From the NCBI GenBank assembly GCA_023411575.1, contig JAEYOP010000049.1, positions 8,353 to 72,352 on the forward strand: 64,000 nucleotides of DNA, given 5' to 3'. Of this stretch, positions 1-9,079 are shown piece after piece. Both the position numbers and the translations under genes were made by a program. The notes beneath the pieces are model-generated. The model saw only the letters and a program-made list of their open reading frames with translations. It had not been told where the DNA came from and did not search any database. Each line of letters starts with the position of its first letter. Position 1 is the stretch's first letter. Origin of the DNA: Bacillota bacterium. Its GTDB lineage: Bacteria; Bacillota; Clostridia; Acetivibrionales; DTU013.

Positions 1-465
1 GGACAGGGTCGTTCTTCTGTTTGGTCAATTTGTACAGAGCCTGCCTTCAAATATTCAAGTGTCCTGTGCAATACCGAGCAGGAGCGGATCATAGGGAAGC
101 TGGCGGCGCGGCTGGCGAAAGCGGGGCTGGAAGGGATCCGCATCAGCGCACCGGAGGAGAACTCCATCGAGCAGACGATTAAGAGTTTTTCCTCCTATGA
201 TAATGATGTTAAAAGCAAGATCGGACAGCTCAATACCCATACTTATAACGGAAAATCGCGGAAGGAGCTGAAACAGCTGGCCGAAAGGCACGGTAAAAAG
301 CTCTGGATGTCCGAAGTCTCCCTGGGAGGGACGGAGGAGCACAACCATGAAGACATGACCGGCGCATTGGAGTTGGCCCGGAGGATCGTTGATGACATCA
401 ACGGAATGGAAACTGCTATGAATGCCGCGCCAATCTGGACGAAGATGAAATGGGAAGATTTTTGA
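1..465 (+). pseudogene. GH30-family glycosidase remnant, both ends missing
   Basis: The frame is open from base 1 and stops at 463-465. About 110 residues from base 70 resemble the C-terminal half of the barrel of GH30 (O-glycosyl hydrolase, endo-beta-1,6-galactanase-like) enzymes: an ISAPEENS segment, then GQLNTHTY, then KLWMSEVSLGG, whose Glu is the expected catalytic nucleophile, then HNHEDM. Similarity stops at VDDING near base 400, where intact enzymes continue into a Trp-rich strand and a C-terminal beta domain. The last 20 or so residues are out-of-frame reading of a different gene (see 405-536). The 5' part lies outside the window. The call rests on remembered family motifs and not on a search. 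This looks like a deletion product and is probably inactive. Confidence 0.6.
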
Positions 466-536
466 CGAATTCCTTCGACGATTGTCCATACTTTCAATTC
501 GATGACGAATACGGGACTGTAAGAAAGCAAATGTGA
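405..536 (+). pseudogene. C-terminal fragment of a small Cys-rich DUF6472-like protein
   Basis: In the third forward frame, right after two stop codons at 390-395, a reading frame with no start codon encodes CYEC, NLDEDEM, FDDCPYF and a terminal RKQM before TGA at 534-536. These blocks are the hallmark of a short (about 60 aa) Clostridia protein with paired cysteines that I associate with the DUF6472 family; the family number is from memory. The N-terminal part, which would hold the first Cys pair, has been replaced by the GH30 sequence. The junction lies at about 399-413. It is unlikely to be translated as it stands. Confidence 0.55.
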
Positions 537-555
537 TAGTATAAACCACAGTGGG

Positions 556-858
556 CTATAGCCGGCCCAACAGGGCTTTAATCACTTCGTCAAAGGGTTT
601 TGAGCCGATCTGGTCCAGGAGCTTTTCAAGCTCCGTTTTTTTCTTCAGGGAGCCGGTCAGTACAACCTCTACCGTCTGGTCCCGGTCCACCAGGACTGAG
701 GTTACCTCCAGGACCCCCGTCAGCATTGCGCCGATGATAATCGCCTGTGCAGGATCGATGCCGGCCGGTTTTCCGTTCCGGCCCGCCGGGGAGGAGGCAT
801 CCGCGTTCAGCCTGGTCAGTATTTCTTTGAGAGATTTGCCTAGATCCGGTGAAGACAC
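556..858 (-). CDS. Small conserved hypothetical protein (100 aa)
   Basis: I do not recognise a function. The GTG start at 858 is preceded by a good ribosome site (AAGGGGG, 6-7 nt spacing), and codon usage looks coding. The N-terminal third is polar. A hydrophobic stretch around residues 35-55 (IDPAQAIIIGAMLTGVLEV) could be a buried helix or a weak membrane segment, followed by a beta-like segment and a charged KKKTELEKLL helix. It lies 26 bp downstream of another small minus-strand gene (885-1013), so the two probably form an operon. Neither shows any link to sugar metabolism, and they may be old chromosomal genes flanking the island. Confidence 0.6.
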   Translation of the reverse strand: MSSPDLGKSLKEILTRLNADASSPAGRNGKPAGIDPAQAIIIGAMLTGVLEVTSVLVDRDQTVEVVLTGSLKKKTELEKLLDQIGSKPFDEVIKALLGRL

Positions 859-884
859 AGGATATCCCCCTTACAGCGCATTGA

Positions 885-1013
885 TCAAGCGAGAGGGATG
901 ACCGTGCCGGTCTCTTCACCTGGCCCGGCGATCAGGCCGGAGGCGAGCAGAATGAACAGAAGCGCGGTAATAACAAGCAATATATCATGCTTTTCATTTT
1001 CGGACAATCTCAT
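885..1013 (-). CDS. Small single-pass membrane protein (42 aa)
   Basis: The ATG at 1013 follows a GTGAGGA ribosome site and the frame ends at TGA (885-887). The protein starts with a charged MRLSENEKHD segment, then has one strongly hydrophobic helix of about 20 residues (positions 11-30), then a short Gly/Pro/Glu-rich tail. That layout fits a small inner-membrane protein with one span. It sits just upstream of and co-directional with the 100-aa gene at 556-858. The function is unknown. The clear ribosome site and the single clean helix support a real gene. Confidence 0.55.
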   Translation of the reverse strand: MRLSENEKHDILLVITALLFILLASGLIAGPGEETGTVIPLA

Positions 1014-1308
1014 GATATATCCTCACTTCATTTGCCCCGTAGCAGGATCCCATTAATAGTATATTTTAGCAGTCGTTAATTGTGCTTCCGCCGATTTGGA
1101 GGAGGGTGAGACGAAACATTACAGCCTGCCTGCGATGGAACCGAATCCGGCCTTGAGCCCTGCCCGCCCGTCAACCCGCAGAAGTTTACGCAATAATATC
1201 GGACGGAGCAGGAAATAATTAGTTCTAAAGGGATGCATAAAAAAGATCGATAGTTTTTATGTGAACTTATATCAAGAATTAGTATATGGCAGGAAGCGAG
1301 GTTCTGAA

Positions 1309-2286
1309 ATGTTTGATGTAGCAGCCCTGGGGGAGCTTTTAATCGACTTTACGCCGGCAGGAAAATCGGCGGCCGGCAACGCCCTGTTTGAGCGGAATCC
1401 CGGCGGAGGGCCGCCCAATCTTCTCACCGCCCTCGCCAGGCTGGGCGGGAAAGGCGCTTTCATCGGCAAGGTGGGCAGCAGAGATCAGTTCGGACGGTAT
1501 CTGCAGGAAGTCCTGACCGATAACGGAATTGATGCGGCCGGATTGCGCTTTTCAGACGACGTCAATACGACGCTGGCGTTTGTTCATCTCGACGACCGGG
1601 GCGACAGGAGCTTCAGCTTTTACAGGAATCCCGGCGCGGATATGATGCTGCGGGAGGAAGAGGTGGACCTGGGGATTATCGACGCCGCCAGGATCTTTCA
1701 CTTCAGCTCCCTGTCCCTGACCGCGGAACCCGTAAGGAGTACCACCAAGAAAATATTGGAGTATGCGCGGAAGAGCGGAAAAATTATCTCTTACGACCCG
1801 AACTGGAGACCCCCGCTGTGGGCGAGCGACGCGGCGGCGAAGGAGTGGATGGAGTACGGCCTGCAGTACGCGGATATTTTGAAAATATCCGAAACGGAGC
1901 TGGAGTTCCTGACGGGGGAAACGGAGCTGGAACCCGGCAGCAGGATATTTTATGACCGCGGGATCAAGCTCGTGATCATCACCCTGGGACCGAAGGGCTG
2001 TTATTACCGGTGCGGGGCGGGTACGGGACACCTTCCTACCTATAATACGAAGGTCGTCGATACAACAGGCTCCGGGGATGCCTTCCTGGGCGGCCTCTTG
2101 TATCATATCAGCAGGCTGGAGGGCGGCCTAGAGGAGCTGACCAAAGAAAAGATCGAAGCCATCCTTGATTTTTCCAATGCCGTCGGCGCCCTTTGCGCGA
2201 CAAAAAGGGGAGGCGTTCCTGCAATGCCGGAGCTGAGGGAAATAACGGATTGTATGAGAAATGTACCCAAACTCGTTATAAAATAA
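1309..2286 (+). CDS. PfkB-family sugar kinase, probably fructokinase
   Basis: This 325-residue protein of the ribokinase/PfkB family transfers phosphate from ATP to a sugar in the cytoplasm. It has the N-terminal GGGPPN substrate motif (residues 32-37), the first PfkB signature around IGKVGSRDQFG, and the second signature DTTGSGDAFLGG with catalytic base Asp257. The opening (ALGELLIDFTPAG) is typical of bacterial fructokinases. 2-keto-3-deoxygluconate kinase, which would suit the glucuronate theme next door, cannot be excluded. I placed the start at the ATG at 1309 and not at the in-frame GTG at 1261, because the family N-terminus begins there. The 295 bp upstream hold no gene. A hairpin terminator follows. 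Confidence 0.85.
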   Translation: MFDVAALGELLIDFTPAGKSAAGNALFERNPGGGPPNLLTALARLGGKGAFIGKVGSRDQFGRYLQEVLTDNGIDAAGLRFSDDVNTTLAFVHLDDRGDRSFSFYRNPGADMMLREEEVDLGIIDAARIFHFSSLSLTAEPVRSTTKKILEYARKSGKIISYDPNWRPPLWASDAAAKEWMEYGLQYADILKISETELEFLTGETELEPGSRIFYDRGIKLVIITLGPKGCYYRCGAGTGHLPTYNTKVVDTTGSGDAFLGGLLYHISRLEGGLEELTKEKIEAILDFSNAVGALCATKRGGVPAMPELREITDCMRNVPKLVIK

Positions 2287-2300
2287 GAAACCGACCTCCC

Positions 2301-2334
2301 AAAATGACGTTCTATCAGAAGGGCGTCATTTTTT
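2301..2334 (+). terminator. Rho-independent terminator after the PfkB kinase
   Basis: The arms AAATGACG and CGTCATTT are followed directly by a run of T. It lies 15 bp after the kinase stop codon, which separates that gene from importer 1. Confidence 0.8.
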
Positions 2335-2669
2335 ACTTATGGGGCTAGTGTCATCATCTTGCCTCAAATACGGTGCATTTTGCACAGGCAAATTGCACTA
2401 GTGAGAGGGGCTCGATGCCTTGAGATTTTGCTTTCTCAGAAACGCAATTTTGTTCAAAAATAAATACTTCAACATCGGAATTTTCTGCAAACGTCCTAAA
2501 ATAAAGGCGTGGAGAAGGGCGTAATCAAAAGTTATGCCTTGCATCAAAAGTCATTATTGTATAAAAATTGAGTTCAATATAAGCTAATTTTAGAGATCAT
2601 GCATCAAAAATGATTATAGCAGGGCAAATGCAACTACATTCCGGAACCGATAAAAAAGGAGATTATCCC
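2335..2669 (+). promoter_or_regulatory. Gene-free 335-bp leader of importer 1 with an imperfect direct repeat
   Basis: I found no convincing gene here. An imperfect direct repeat, GCATCAAAARTSATTAT, occurs at 2541 and again at 2601, exactly 60 bp apart. It could be half-sites for an AraC-type activator such as the membrane sensor at 6677. A small inverted repeat GTGCA/TGCAC lies near 2373-2386 and a wider CTAGTG/CACTAG pair around it. The region is AT-rich toward the gene, as expected for a promoter, but I cannot assign one -10/-35 pair with confidence. Confidence 0.35.
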
Positions 2670-3641
2670 ATGTCAGACCCTATGATTTCCGCCGTGGCGG
2701 GTGCCAGTGCAGTACTTGATCCCAGAGAAAGAAAAAACAAAAGAATCAAAGCCTATATCCGGAACAACTGGATGCTTTATTTGTTCTTTCTTCCGCCCCT
2801 GGCCTATTTCATCCTCTTCAAATATGCGCCGATGTACGGAATCCTGATTGCGTTCAAGGATTACAATATCTTCCAGACGGTGTGGGACAGCCCGTGGAAC
2901 AATTTCGCCACCTTCAAGGAAATCTTCTCCATGCCGGATTTCTGGAACGCGCTTAAAAACACCTTTGTGCTCAATGCCCTCGATCTGATTATCGGGTTTC
3001 CCGCTCCGATCATTCTCGCCATCATATTGAGCGAAGTATACGTAGCGTGGTTTAAAAAGGTATCCCAAACCGTTCTGTACCTGCCGCATTTCCTTTCCTG
3101 GGTCATCATCGGCAGTATCTCGCTCCAGCTTTTCGCCCCGGAATCCGGACTGTTCAATCTCGCCCTCATGAAGCTGGGCTTTCCGGCCGTTCCGTTTCTG
3201 ACGGACAAGTGGGTATGGCTTGGAACGTACGTGTTCCTGGGATTGTGGCAGAGCATAGGCTGGAATATGATTCTTTATCTGGCCGCCATTGCGGGCATTA
3301 ATCCGGAGCTGTACGAGGCCGCCGTCATCGACGGAGCAGGAAGGCTTCGAAAAATCTGGCACATCACGCTTCCGGGCATCAAGCCAACCGTTGTTATCAT
3401 GCTGATCCTAGCTATCGGTAAAATTTCGGCGATCGGTTTCGACAGGCCTTATACCGTCGGAAACTCCCTGGTTATGGAGTTTTCCGATGTAATCAGCACC
3501 TTTGTATATCGAATCGGTATCCAGAACTTCCAGTACTCGATCGCAACTGCTGTGGGCCTGTTCCAGTCGGTCATAGGAATGATCTTCCTGCTGGTAACGA
3601 ACTACATTTCGGAAAGACTTGGGGAGCAGGGAATCTGGTAA
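2670..3641 (+). CDS. ABC sugar importer 1, permease (LplB type)
   Basis: This 323-aa inner-membrane subunit of a carbohydrate-uptake (CUT1) ABC importer has six predicted hydrophobic segments. The first lies after a charged RKNKRIKAYIRNNW stretch. The cytoplasmic EAA loop reads YEAAVIDGAGRLRKIW, which contacts the ATPase. The ATG at 2670 has a strong AAAAAGGAGA ribosome site; an earlier in-frame ATG at 2610 lacks one. A partner permease follows after 26 bp and a binding protein after that. LplB-type permeases import oligosaccharides, and the nearby alpha-glucuronidase suggests aldouronates, as in the Paenibacillus aldouronate cluster. No ATPase gene accompanies it. Confidence 0.9.
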   Translation: MSDPMISAVAGASAVLDPRERKNKRIKAYIRNNWMLYLFFLPPLAYFILFKYAPMYGILIAFKDYNIFQTVWDSPWNNFATFKEIFSMPDFWNALKNTFVLNALDLIIGFPAPIILAIILSEVYVAWFKKVSQTVLYLPHFLSWVIIGSISLQLFAPESGLFNLALMKLGFPAVPFLTDKWVWLGTYVFLGLWQSIGWNMILYLAAIAGINPELYEAAVIDGAGRLRKIWHITLPGIKPTVVIMLILAIGKISAIGFDRPYTVGNSLVMEFSDVISTFVYRIGIQNFQYSIATAVGLFQSVIGMIFLLVTNYISERLGEQGIW

Positions 3642-3667
3642 TCACCTGATAATGGAGGATTTTAAAA

Positions 3668-4540
3668 ATGGTAACGAATGTTAAGGACAGAACTTTTAAC
3701 GGAATAATGATCGCAATCATCACTTTCGTCTCGATATTATGTATCATTCCAATGGTATACCTGGTCGCCGTTTCTTTGAGCTCAAGCGGTGCGGTCATAG
3801 CCAGAAAGGTTTTCCTGTGGCCGGTAGAATTTAATTTTGGTGCGTATGAGGCCGTATTCAACGACAGGGCTATATTCAATTCCATGATATTTACCATATG
3901 GCTTACGGTGCTGTGCGCCATCTGCAGCATCCTGATCACAATTCTTGCGGCGTATCCCCTTACCAAGAAGCATCTGAAAGGCAGGAATTTCTTTCTGGTG
4001 CTGATCGTCATCACCATGTACTTTGGCGGCGGAACAATACCGGAATACCTTTTGGTTCGGAGCCTCAACCTGGTCGATAAATTCTGGTCGCTGATGCTGC
4101 CCTATATGCTCAGCGCATTCAACCTGATCATCCTGAAGACCTTTTTCTCCGGTTTGCCCGAAAGCCTGGAAGAGTCGGCTTTCCTGGACGGCGCATCCTA
4201 TTTTACGATCCTGTTTAAAATCGTGCTTCCGCTTTCCATGCCGGCCATCGCCACCATTACGCTGTTTTACGCGGTCGGCCGCTGGAACGGCTTCCAGGAT
4301 GCGCTGATGTTCATCAGCAGGCCGGAGCTGTACCCGCTTCAATTAAAGCTGTACATGCTGGTTTATAACAACCAGATGTCGGAGGTGGCCATTGTGGAGG
4401 GCTCCTCCACCGGCGGCCTTGCGCCGGAGAATTTGAAGGCCGCGGCGGTCATGTTCGCCACGGTCCCGATCCTTCTTGTGTACCCCTGGCTGCAGCGGTA
4501 TTTCATCTCCGGTGTTACCATAGGCGCCATCAAGGGATAA
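3668..4540 (+). CDS. ABC sugar importer 1, permease (YtcP type)
   Basis: This 290-aa protein is the second transmembrane subunit of importer 1. It has six hydrophobic segments and the EAA-loop sequence LEESAFLDGASYFTILFKI. It ends in the family-typical ISGVTIGAIKG. The start ATG follows GGAGGATTTTAAAA. It is paired with the LplB-type permease just upstream, and the two should form the membrane channel. The binding-protein gene follows after a 180-bp gap, large enough to hold its own promoter or processing signal. Confidence 0.9.
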   Translation: MVTNVKDRTFNGIMIAIITFVSILCIIPMVYLVAVSLSSSGAVIARKVFLWPVEFNFGAYEAVFNDRAIFNSMIFTIWLTVLCAICSILITILAAYPLTKKHLKGRNFFLVLIVITMYFGGGTIPEYLLVRSLNLVDKFWSLMLPYMLSAFNLIILKTFFSGLPESLEESAFLDGASYFTILFKIVLPLSMPAIATITLFYAVGRWNGFQDALMFISRPELYPLQLKLYMLVYNNQMSEVAIVEGSSTGGLAPENLKAAAVMFATVPILLVYPWLQRYFISGVTIGAIKG

Positions 4541-4720
4541 TTATCAATCCGTATATAATAGTGATCCGCAGGGATATTGCCGGGCGTTTGTTTATACTGA
4601 ATGAAACAAGGGGAGGTGTAGGAATTTATTATAAAGGATTCCCGGCAGGTTCAGAGAGATCACTTGATTATATAATGCACAAATGGTTGGATCCCATAAT
4701 ATTGAAATAGGAGGTTGTGT

Positions 4721-6538
4721 ATGAAAAAGCTTATTTCTCTTGTCTTATGCGTATTCGTTTTATTATCCTTCGTGGTTTCGGCATCGGGTATCGCCGTTGT
4801 TGAAATCAAGGGCCTGAAAGCGGACAAATCCAGTTTGTCGCTGAATCCCGGCAGCTCCTACAAGCTCACGATCACCTTCAGCCCGGCCAATACCACACAG
4901 AAACTGTTGGTTTTCACAACCAGCAATGCAAACGTTGCAACCATTGACACAGACGGCAATATCACTGCTATCGGCGCAGGCAAAGCCACTATTACCGTTG
5001 CGAGCAAGAGCAAGGGCACCGTATCGACAAAGATTACGGTAACCGTTGTCAAGCCGAAGCCCGTCGTTCTCAGAGTAGAGGTATATGACAGGGGTAATGC
5101 CGGCGGCACTCCTCCCGACAATAACTATTGGACAAAATGGATCCAGGCCAATTATGGCGATAAGAACAACGTAACCCTGAAATTTGAAACCAGCCCGAGA
5201 TTCGACAACAATGCGAAGCTCCAGATGTGGATGGCAGCCGGAACCGCTCCGGACATCTGCTATTCCAACGAGATCGATCCCGTAAGCAATTTCCACAATA
5301 ACGGCGGTCTTGCCGATCTGAACGCGTCTTTGGATAAATACGGCGCCCGGTTGAAGGAATTCCTGGGAGACTACCTGTTAACCAAAGGTGTGGATTCCAA
5401 GACCGGAGAACGGTATCTGCTGCGTGCAAAAAAAGCTATTGATGCAAGGCAAGGCACCTGGATCCGGAAGGACTGGTTGGATAAGCTCGGTCAGCCGCTG
5501 CCCACGACAAGGGACGAGTGGTACAACGACATGAAGCTGTTCAAGGAAAAGAATCCAGACAACATGGGCAAGGTGGTTCCCTTCTGCATCAATACCGATG
5601 TAGGTTGGAGAGCCCAGACCCTTATTGAATCCTTTAAGACGGATAAATCCGATATGACGCGCTACATCACCAACAACCGGTGGATGCAAATCTTTGCTCC
5701 GGGTGTCAAGGATGCGATCAAGTTCATGAACAAAATGTACAATGAGGGCCTGATCAGCAAGGAGTTCCCGCTGGATACCCAGGACGCCATCTGGACGGCC
5801 GATGTCATAAGCGGATTTGGTGGCTCCATTATTCACAATTACGATTTCGCGCTCCGGTCCCCCTCCCCCGGCCTGATTGTAAATCTTCAGGCAAGAAGAC
5901 CCGATGCGCAGTTTGTTCCCTGTGATCCGTTCAAGGACAAGGACGGTCAGTATTCAAAGGAAATCGATGACGTTGCCGGTATCCAGATTTTTGTTCCTAA
6001 GACCAGCAAGGATAAAACGGACGAGGTTATCAAATACCTGAACTGGATGGCTGATCCGGAAGTGCTGTTCTTCCTGCAGTACGGCGAAGAAGGCAAGAAT
6101 TACACGATGAATAACGGCATTCCCCAGGTTGTCGCAGCCAAGGGAGAAACAATTCAGAATTCTGCCAACAATATCGACTATACCATGATTGTAAACGGCG
6201 TTATGGGCACAACAAAGGCGGATACAATCAAGAGGAATTCACTGGCATATTCGGGCACTATGCAGACGCTTTACATACAGGCGTTTAATTACTCCGTCAA
6301 TGACGGGTACATCAATCCCGCATCCAAAATAAATGAAACGACCACTGCCGACGGCAAGTATGGAAGCACTGTAACCATCAAGGCAAATGAAGTTTACGCA
6401 AGGACCATTACCTGCAAGCCTGAAGAGTTCGAATCCGTATGGACCCAGCAGACCAATGCCCTGCTGAGAGCCGGCGCGGGCGACATGATGACTGAAAGGA
6501 AAGCCCTGTGGAAGAAGCTTCACCCCGAGGCAAAATAA
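4721..6538 (+). CDS. Solute-binding protein 1 with N-terminal bacterial Ig-like (Big_2) domain
   Basis: This 605-aa exported protein is the likely substrate receptor of importer 1. It has a signal peptide (residues 1-24, ending VVSASG) but no lipobox. Residues 28-110 form a Big_2-type Ig fold (KADKSSLSLNPG, the NTTQKLL block, NVATIDTDGNITAIGAGKATITV). From about residue 115 a large periplasmic-binding-type domain follows, with Trp/Asp-rich binding segments (WMAAGTAPDICYSNEID, GTWIRKDWLDKLG). Binding proteins of this class are usually lipoproteins. Here a surface-type Ig domain sits where the lipid anchor would be. The ATG at 4721 follows a consensus AGGAGGT. Two further proteins in this window share the design. 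Confidence 0.85.
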   Translation: MKKLISLVLCVFVLLSFVVSASGIAVVEIKGLKADKSSLSLNPGSSYKLTITFSPANTTQKLLVFTTSNANVATIDTDGNITAIGAGKATITVASKSKGTVSTKITVTVVKPKPVVLRVEVYDRGNAGGTPPDNNYWTKWIQANYGDKNNVTLKFETSPRFDNNAKLQMWMAAGTAPDICYSNEIDPVSNFHNNGGLADLNASLDKYGARLKEFLGDYLLTKGVDSKTGERYLLRAKKAIDARQGTWIRKDWLDKLGQPLPTTRDEWYNDMKLFKEKNPDNMGKVVPFCINTDVGWRAQTLIESFKTDKSDMTRYITNNRWMQIFAPGVKDAIKFMNKMYNEGLISKEFPLDTQDAIWTADVISGFGGSIIHNYDFALRSPSPGLIVNLQARRPDAQFVPCDPFKDKDGQYSKEIDDVAGIQIFVPKTSKDKTDEVIKYLNWMADPEVLFFLQYGEEGKNYTMNNGIPQVVAAKGETIQNSANNIDYTMIVNGVMGTTKADTIKRNSLAYSGTMQTLYIQAFNYSVNDGYINPASKINETTTADGKYGSTVTIKANEVYARTITCKPEEFESVWTQQTNALLRAGAGDMMTERKALWKKLHPEAK

Positions 6539-6575
6539 GCTCCTCCATGATTGACCTCATAGATAGAACCTGAAG

Positions 6576-6615
6576 TTGAAAAACGAAGGACGAAAGTCCT
6601 TCGTTTTTCAAATCA
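6576..6615 (+). terminator. Strong terminator after importer 1
   Basis: A perfect 16-bp stem (TTGAAAAACGAAGGAC and its complement) closes on a GAAA tetraloop. The 3' arm itself contains TTTTT. It ends the importer 1 transcript before the sensor gene. Confidence 0.85.
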
Positions 6616-6676
6616 ATCCGGTTTAAATGTGTTATTATTATAGTAGTATTGATTTTGTTCTCGCGAAGGGATGGTT

Positions 6677-9028
6677 ATGAAAAATCAGTCGTTGTTTTTC
6701 AAATTATTCTTTGTTCTGATCCTTTTTATCACTATCCCTGTCATTTCCGTAGCAAGCCTGATCAGCTATGAGATGACAAGGTATTCCGAGGACATCATCG
6801 GCAAATCCGCCATCAGCAAGCTGAAAACGGCGGATAAGCTGACGGAACTGACTTCTGCCAATTTCACCCAGCGGGCCCTTGAGATGACAAGGGGATCGTC
6901 CTTGACGGATTTGAACGGGATGAGCCGGTTCGATGAGGTCTTTTCCAGCCCCGACGCCATCATGAAGCTCTACGACGTGCAGACCGAGCTCGGGGATCTG
7001 GCGAACTCCAACGCTTCTCTTCATTCCGTGTATCTTTACATCGAAGGCGCGGATTATATTATGACCTCCAACCGGGGCACCCAGGATATCGAACAGTTTG
7101 CGGATACAGGCTGGATGGCGTATTACGAGCGCCTGAAGAAAACACAGACCGGGTCCAACTGGATGTCCACCAGGACGGTCCGGTATACGAGGGATTCCAC
7201 CGGGGAGCTGGGCGCATCCAACAAGGTAATCACCTTCTTTTACAATTTTACGCCTTATACCACGACCGTAAAGGGCGTATTGGTTTTCAACATCTACGAA
7301 CCGTCCATGCGGGATATCATTAATAACGACAGCACTTTAAAAGACGGCCATATAAGGATCGTCAATACGAGCGGCTATATCATATCCGATATAGAAGAGG
7401 GTAAGGTCGGCACAAATATCAACAGCCAGCCCTATTTTCAGAAGATCAAGGAGAATACCTCCAACGAAGGGTACCTGATTACGACGGACCAGAATGAAAG
7501 ATTGCTGATCTCGTACTATAAATCCGATTTCAACAACTGGATCTACCTCGGCATCTTCCGGGCCAACGCACTAATGGAGAAGATAAACACCCTGCGGTCC
7601 TATACCATCTTTATCTGCCTGGTGCTTATCCTGGTGGGCGTCCTGATTTCCTATTTCGCCTCCAAAAAGATATACAATCCCCTGAAGAACCTTCTCCAGG
7701 ATATTCAGCAGAAGAGGGGGATCGACATCCGGAGCAACGACAGCGACATGGCCATATTGTCCAAGGCTTACGACAATCTGCTGCGGGACCGGGACAGGCT
7801 GTCTTCCATCATTGAGCACAAGGACAGCAATAAAAACATCTATCTGACCAGCCTGCTCAAAGGAGAGAACGGAGGCTACTTCGACAAGGAGCTGACGGGC
7901 ATCGATTTCAGCTTCAGCAGCTATATCTGCGCCGTTATCCAGATCGACCGGTACAAGGAATTCGAGAAGGCCTATACGAAGGAACAGCAGGATTACATGA
8001 GGATGTTCATCCTGAAGATTTCGGAAGAGCTGCTCAACGCCGATCTGAAATGCGCCGGCATGGTCTATGAGAAGAGAAAAATCGCCCTGATCGTCAATTA
8101 TAAAAATTATAACGAAGTCGGCGTGAAAAAGGTGCTGGAAGGGGTCTTTGTCCAGATTCAGAATGAAACCGGCAAGATCATGGACTATACGGTTTCCGTC
8201 GGAGTCGGCAATTGCCAGGAATCCGCGGAGGGGATCGGCGAGTCCTTCGACCGGGCGCTGGAGGCCCTGCGCCACAAGCTGATCAACGGGTACGGAAGCA
8301 TCAATTTCTGGGACGACGCCAGCGATGAAAATTTCGCTTATTATTATCCCTTTGTTCATGAGAAATACATCTTCAACATCCTGAACGCGGGGATAAAGGA
8401 TAAGCTGGCGGATGTAATCACGGAGCTTGTACAGGAAATCAAGGACAACCGGGATCTGCATTACGACAATGTCATCCAGATTTTCAACCAGTTGATCGGC
8501 AATACGGTCAAGTACCTGTTGGACGCTCATTACAATGTCAGCATGATTTTCGGAAACAATTACAATATCTATAACGCGCTCTCCTCCAAGGAAACCCTGG
8601 ACGAGGTGAAGGAATGGCTCATATCCGTGTATACTCAGATAGCAGATTACCTCGCCAAATCGCGGAATCCGTCCAAAAACCACTTTGAACGCGCTTTGGA
8701 GTACATCCACGAAAATTACAAAAGAGAGATCGATATCAATAGCGTGGCCGAGTATGCCGGCGTCAGCTATTCCCATCTCCGGAAGATTTTCCGGGATGAG
8801 GCGGGAGAAAACATCGTCAATTATATCAATAATCTCCGGATCAATGAGTCCAAACGCCTGCTGTGCAGCACGGACCAGACGATCCGGGAAATCTCCGCAG
8901 CGCTGGGCTATAACAGCGACCAGAGCTTCGTACGGTTCTTCAAGAAATATGAGGGCATCACGCCCGGAGAATTCCGTTATTCCGGCAAATCCGGCGAAAC
9001 CGGGGCCCGGGATGTTTCCGGCCAATAG
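6677..9028 (+). CDS. Membrane-bound sensor with C-terminal AraC DNA-binding domain
   Basis: This 783-aa one-component regulator has one membrane segment near residues 8-30, an extracellular Cache-like sensor region of about 260 residues, and a second span near 297-320 (YTIFICLVLILVGVLISYFA). A cytoplasmic linker region follows, and the last 100 residues are an AraC-type double helix-turn-helix (ALEYIHENYKREIDINSVA and the second helix pair ending near GITPGEFRYSG). Such proteins sense outside sugars and switch nearby uptake genes. Its place between importer 1 and the alpha-glucuronidase suggests it controls both. I chose ATG 6677 over 6671 because GAAGGG is correctly spaced from it. Confidence 0.88.
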   Translation: MKNQSLFFKLFFVLILFITIPVISVASLISYEMTRYSEDIIGKSAISKLKTADKLTELTSANFTQRALEMTRGSSLTDLNGMSRFDEVFSSPDAIMKLYDVQTELGDLANSNASLHSVYLYIEGADYIMTSNRGTQDIEQFADTGWMAYYERLKKTQTGSNWMSTRTVRYTRDSTGELGASNKVITFFYNFTPYTTTVKGVLVFNIYEPSMRDIINNDSTLKDGHIRIVNTSGYIISDIEEGKVGTNINSQPYFQKIKENTSNEGYLITTDQNERLLISYYKSDFNNWIYLGIFRANALMEKINTLRSYTIFICLVLILVGVLISYFASKKIYNPLKNLLQDIQQKRGIDIRSNDSDMAILSKAYDNLLRDRDRLSSIIEHKDSNKNIYLTSLLKGENGGYFDKELTGIDFSFSSYICAVIQIDRYKEFEKAYTKEQQDYMRMFILKISEELLNADLKCAGMVYEKRKIALIVNYKNYNEVGVKKVLEGVFVQIQNETGKIMDYTVSVGVGNCQESAEGIGESFDRALEALRHKLINGYGSINFWDDASDENFAYYYPFVHEKYIFNILNAGIKDKLADVITELVQEIKDNRDLHYDNVIQIFNQLIGNTVKYLLDAHYNVSMIFGNNYNIYNALSSKETLDEVKEWLISVYTQIADYLAKSRNPSKNHFERALEYIHENYKREIDINSVAEYAGVSYSHLRKIFRDEAGENIVNYINNLRINESKRLLCSTDQTIREISAALGYNSDQSFVRFFKKYEGITPGEFRYSGKSGETGARDVSGQ

Positions 9029-9079
9029 GGCGGCTGCTGGGCGGGCCGGATAAGACAATGAAAAACAGTGAGGAAAATG

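Noticed and set aside
1014..1308. RNA gene or riboswitch before the PfkB kinase
   Set aside because: I found no stable conserved fold, tRNA-like cloverleaf or known riboswitch core there. No cobalamin riboswitch signature was recognised near the corrinoid genes either.
1309..2286. 2-keto-3-deoxygluconate kinase as the firm identity of the PfkB kinase
   Set aside because: It would suit the glucuronate theme, but the N-terminal sequence is closer to fructokinases and no other gene of that pathway is present.
4721..4760. The SLVLC sequence in the signal peptide as a lipobox
   Set aside because: The Cys lies in the middle of the hydrophobic core after a Leu, without the small residues required before a lipidated Cys, and a normal signal-peptidase site follows.
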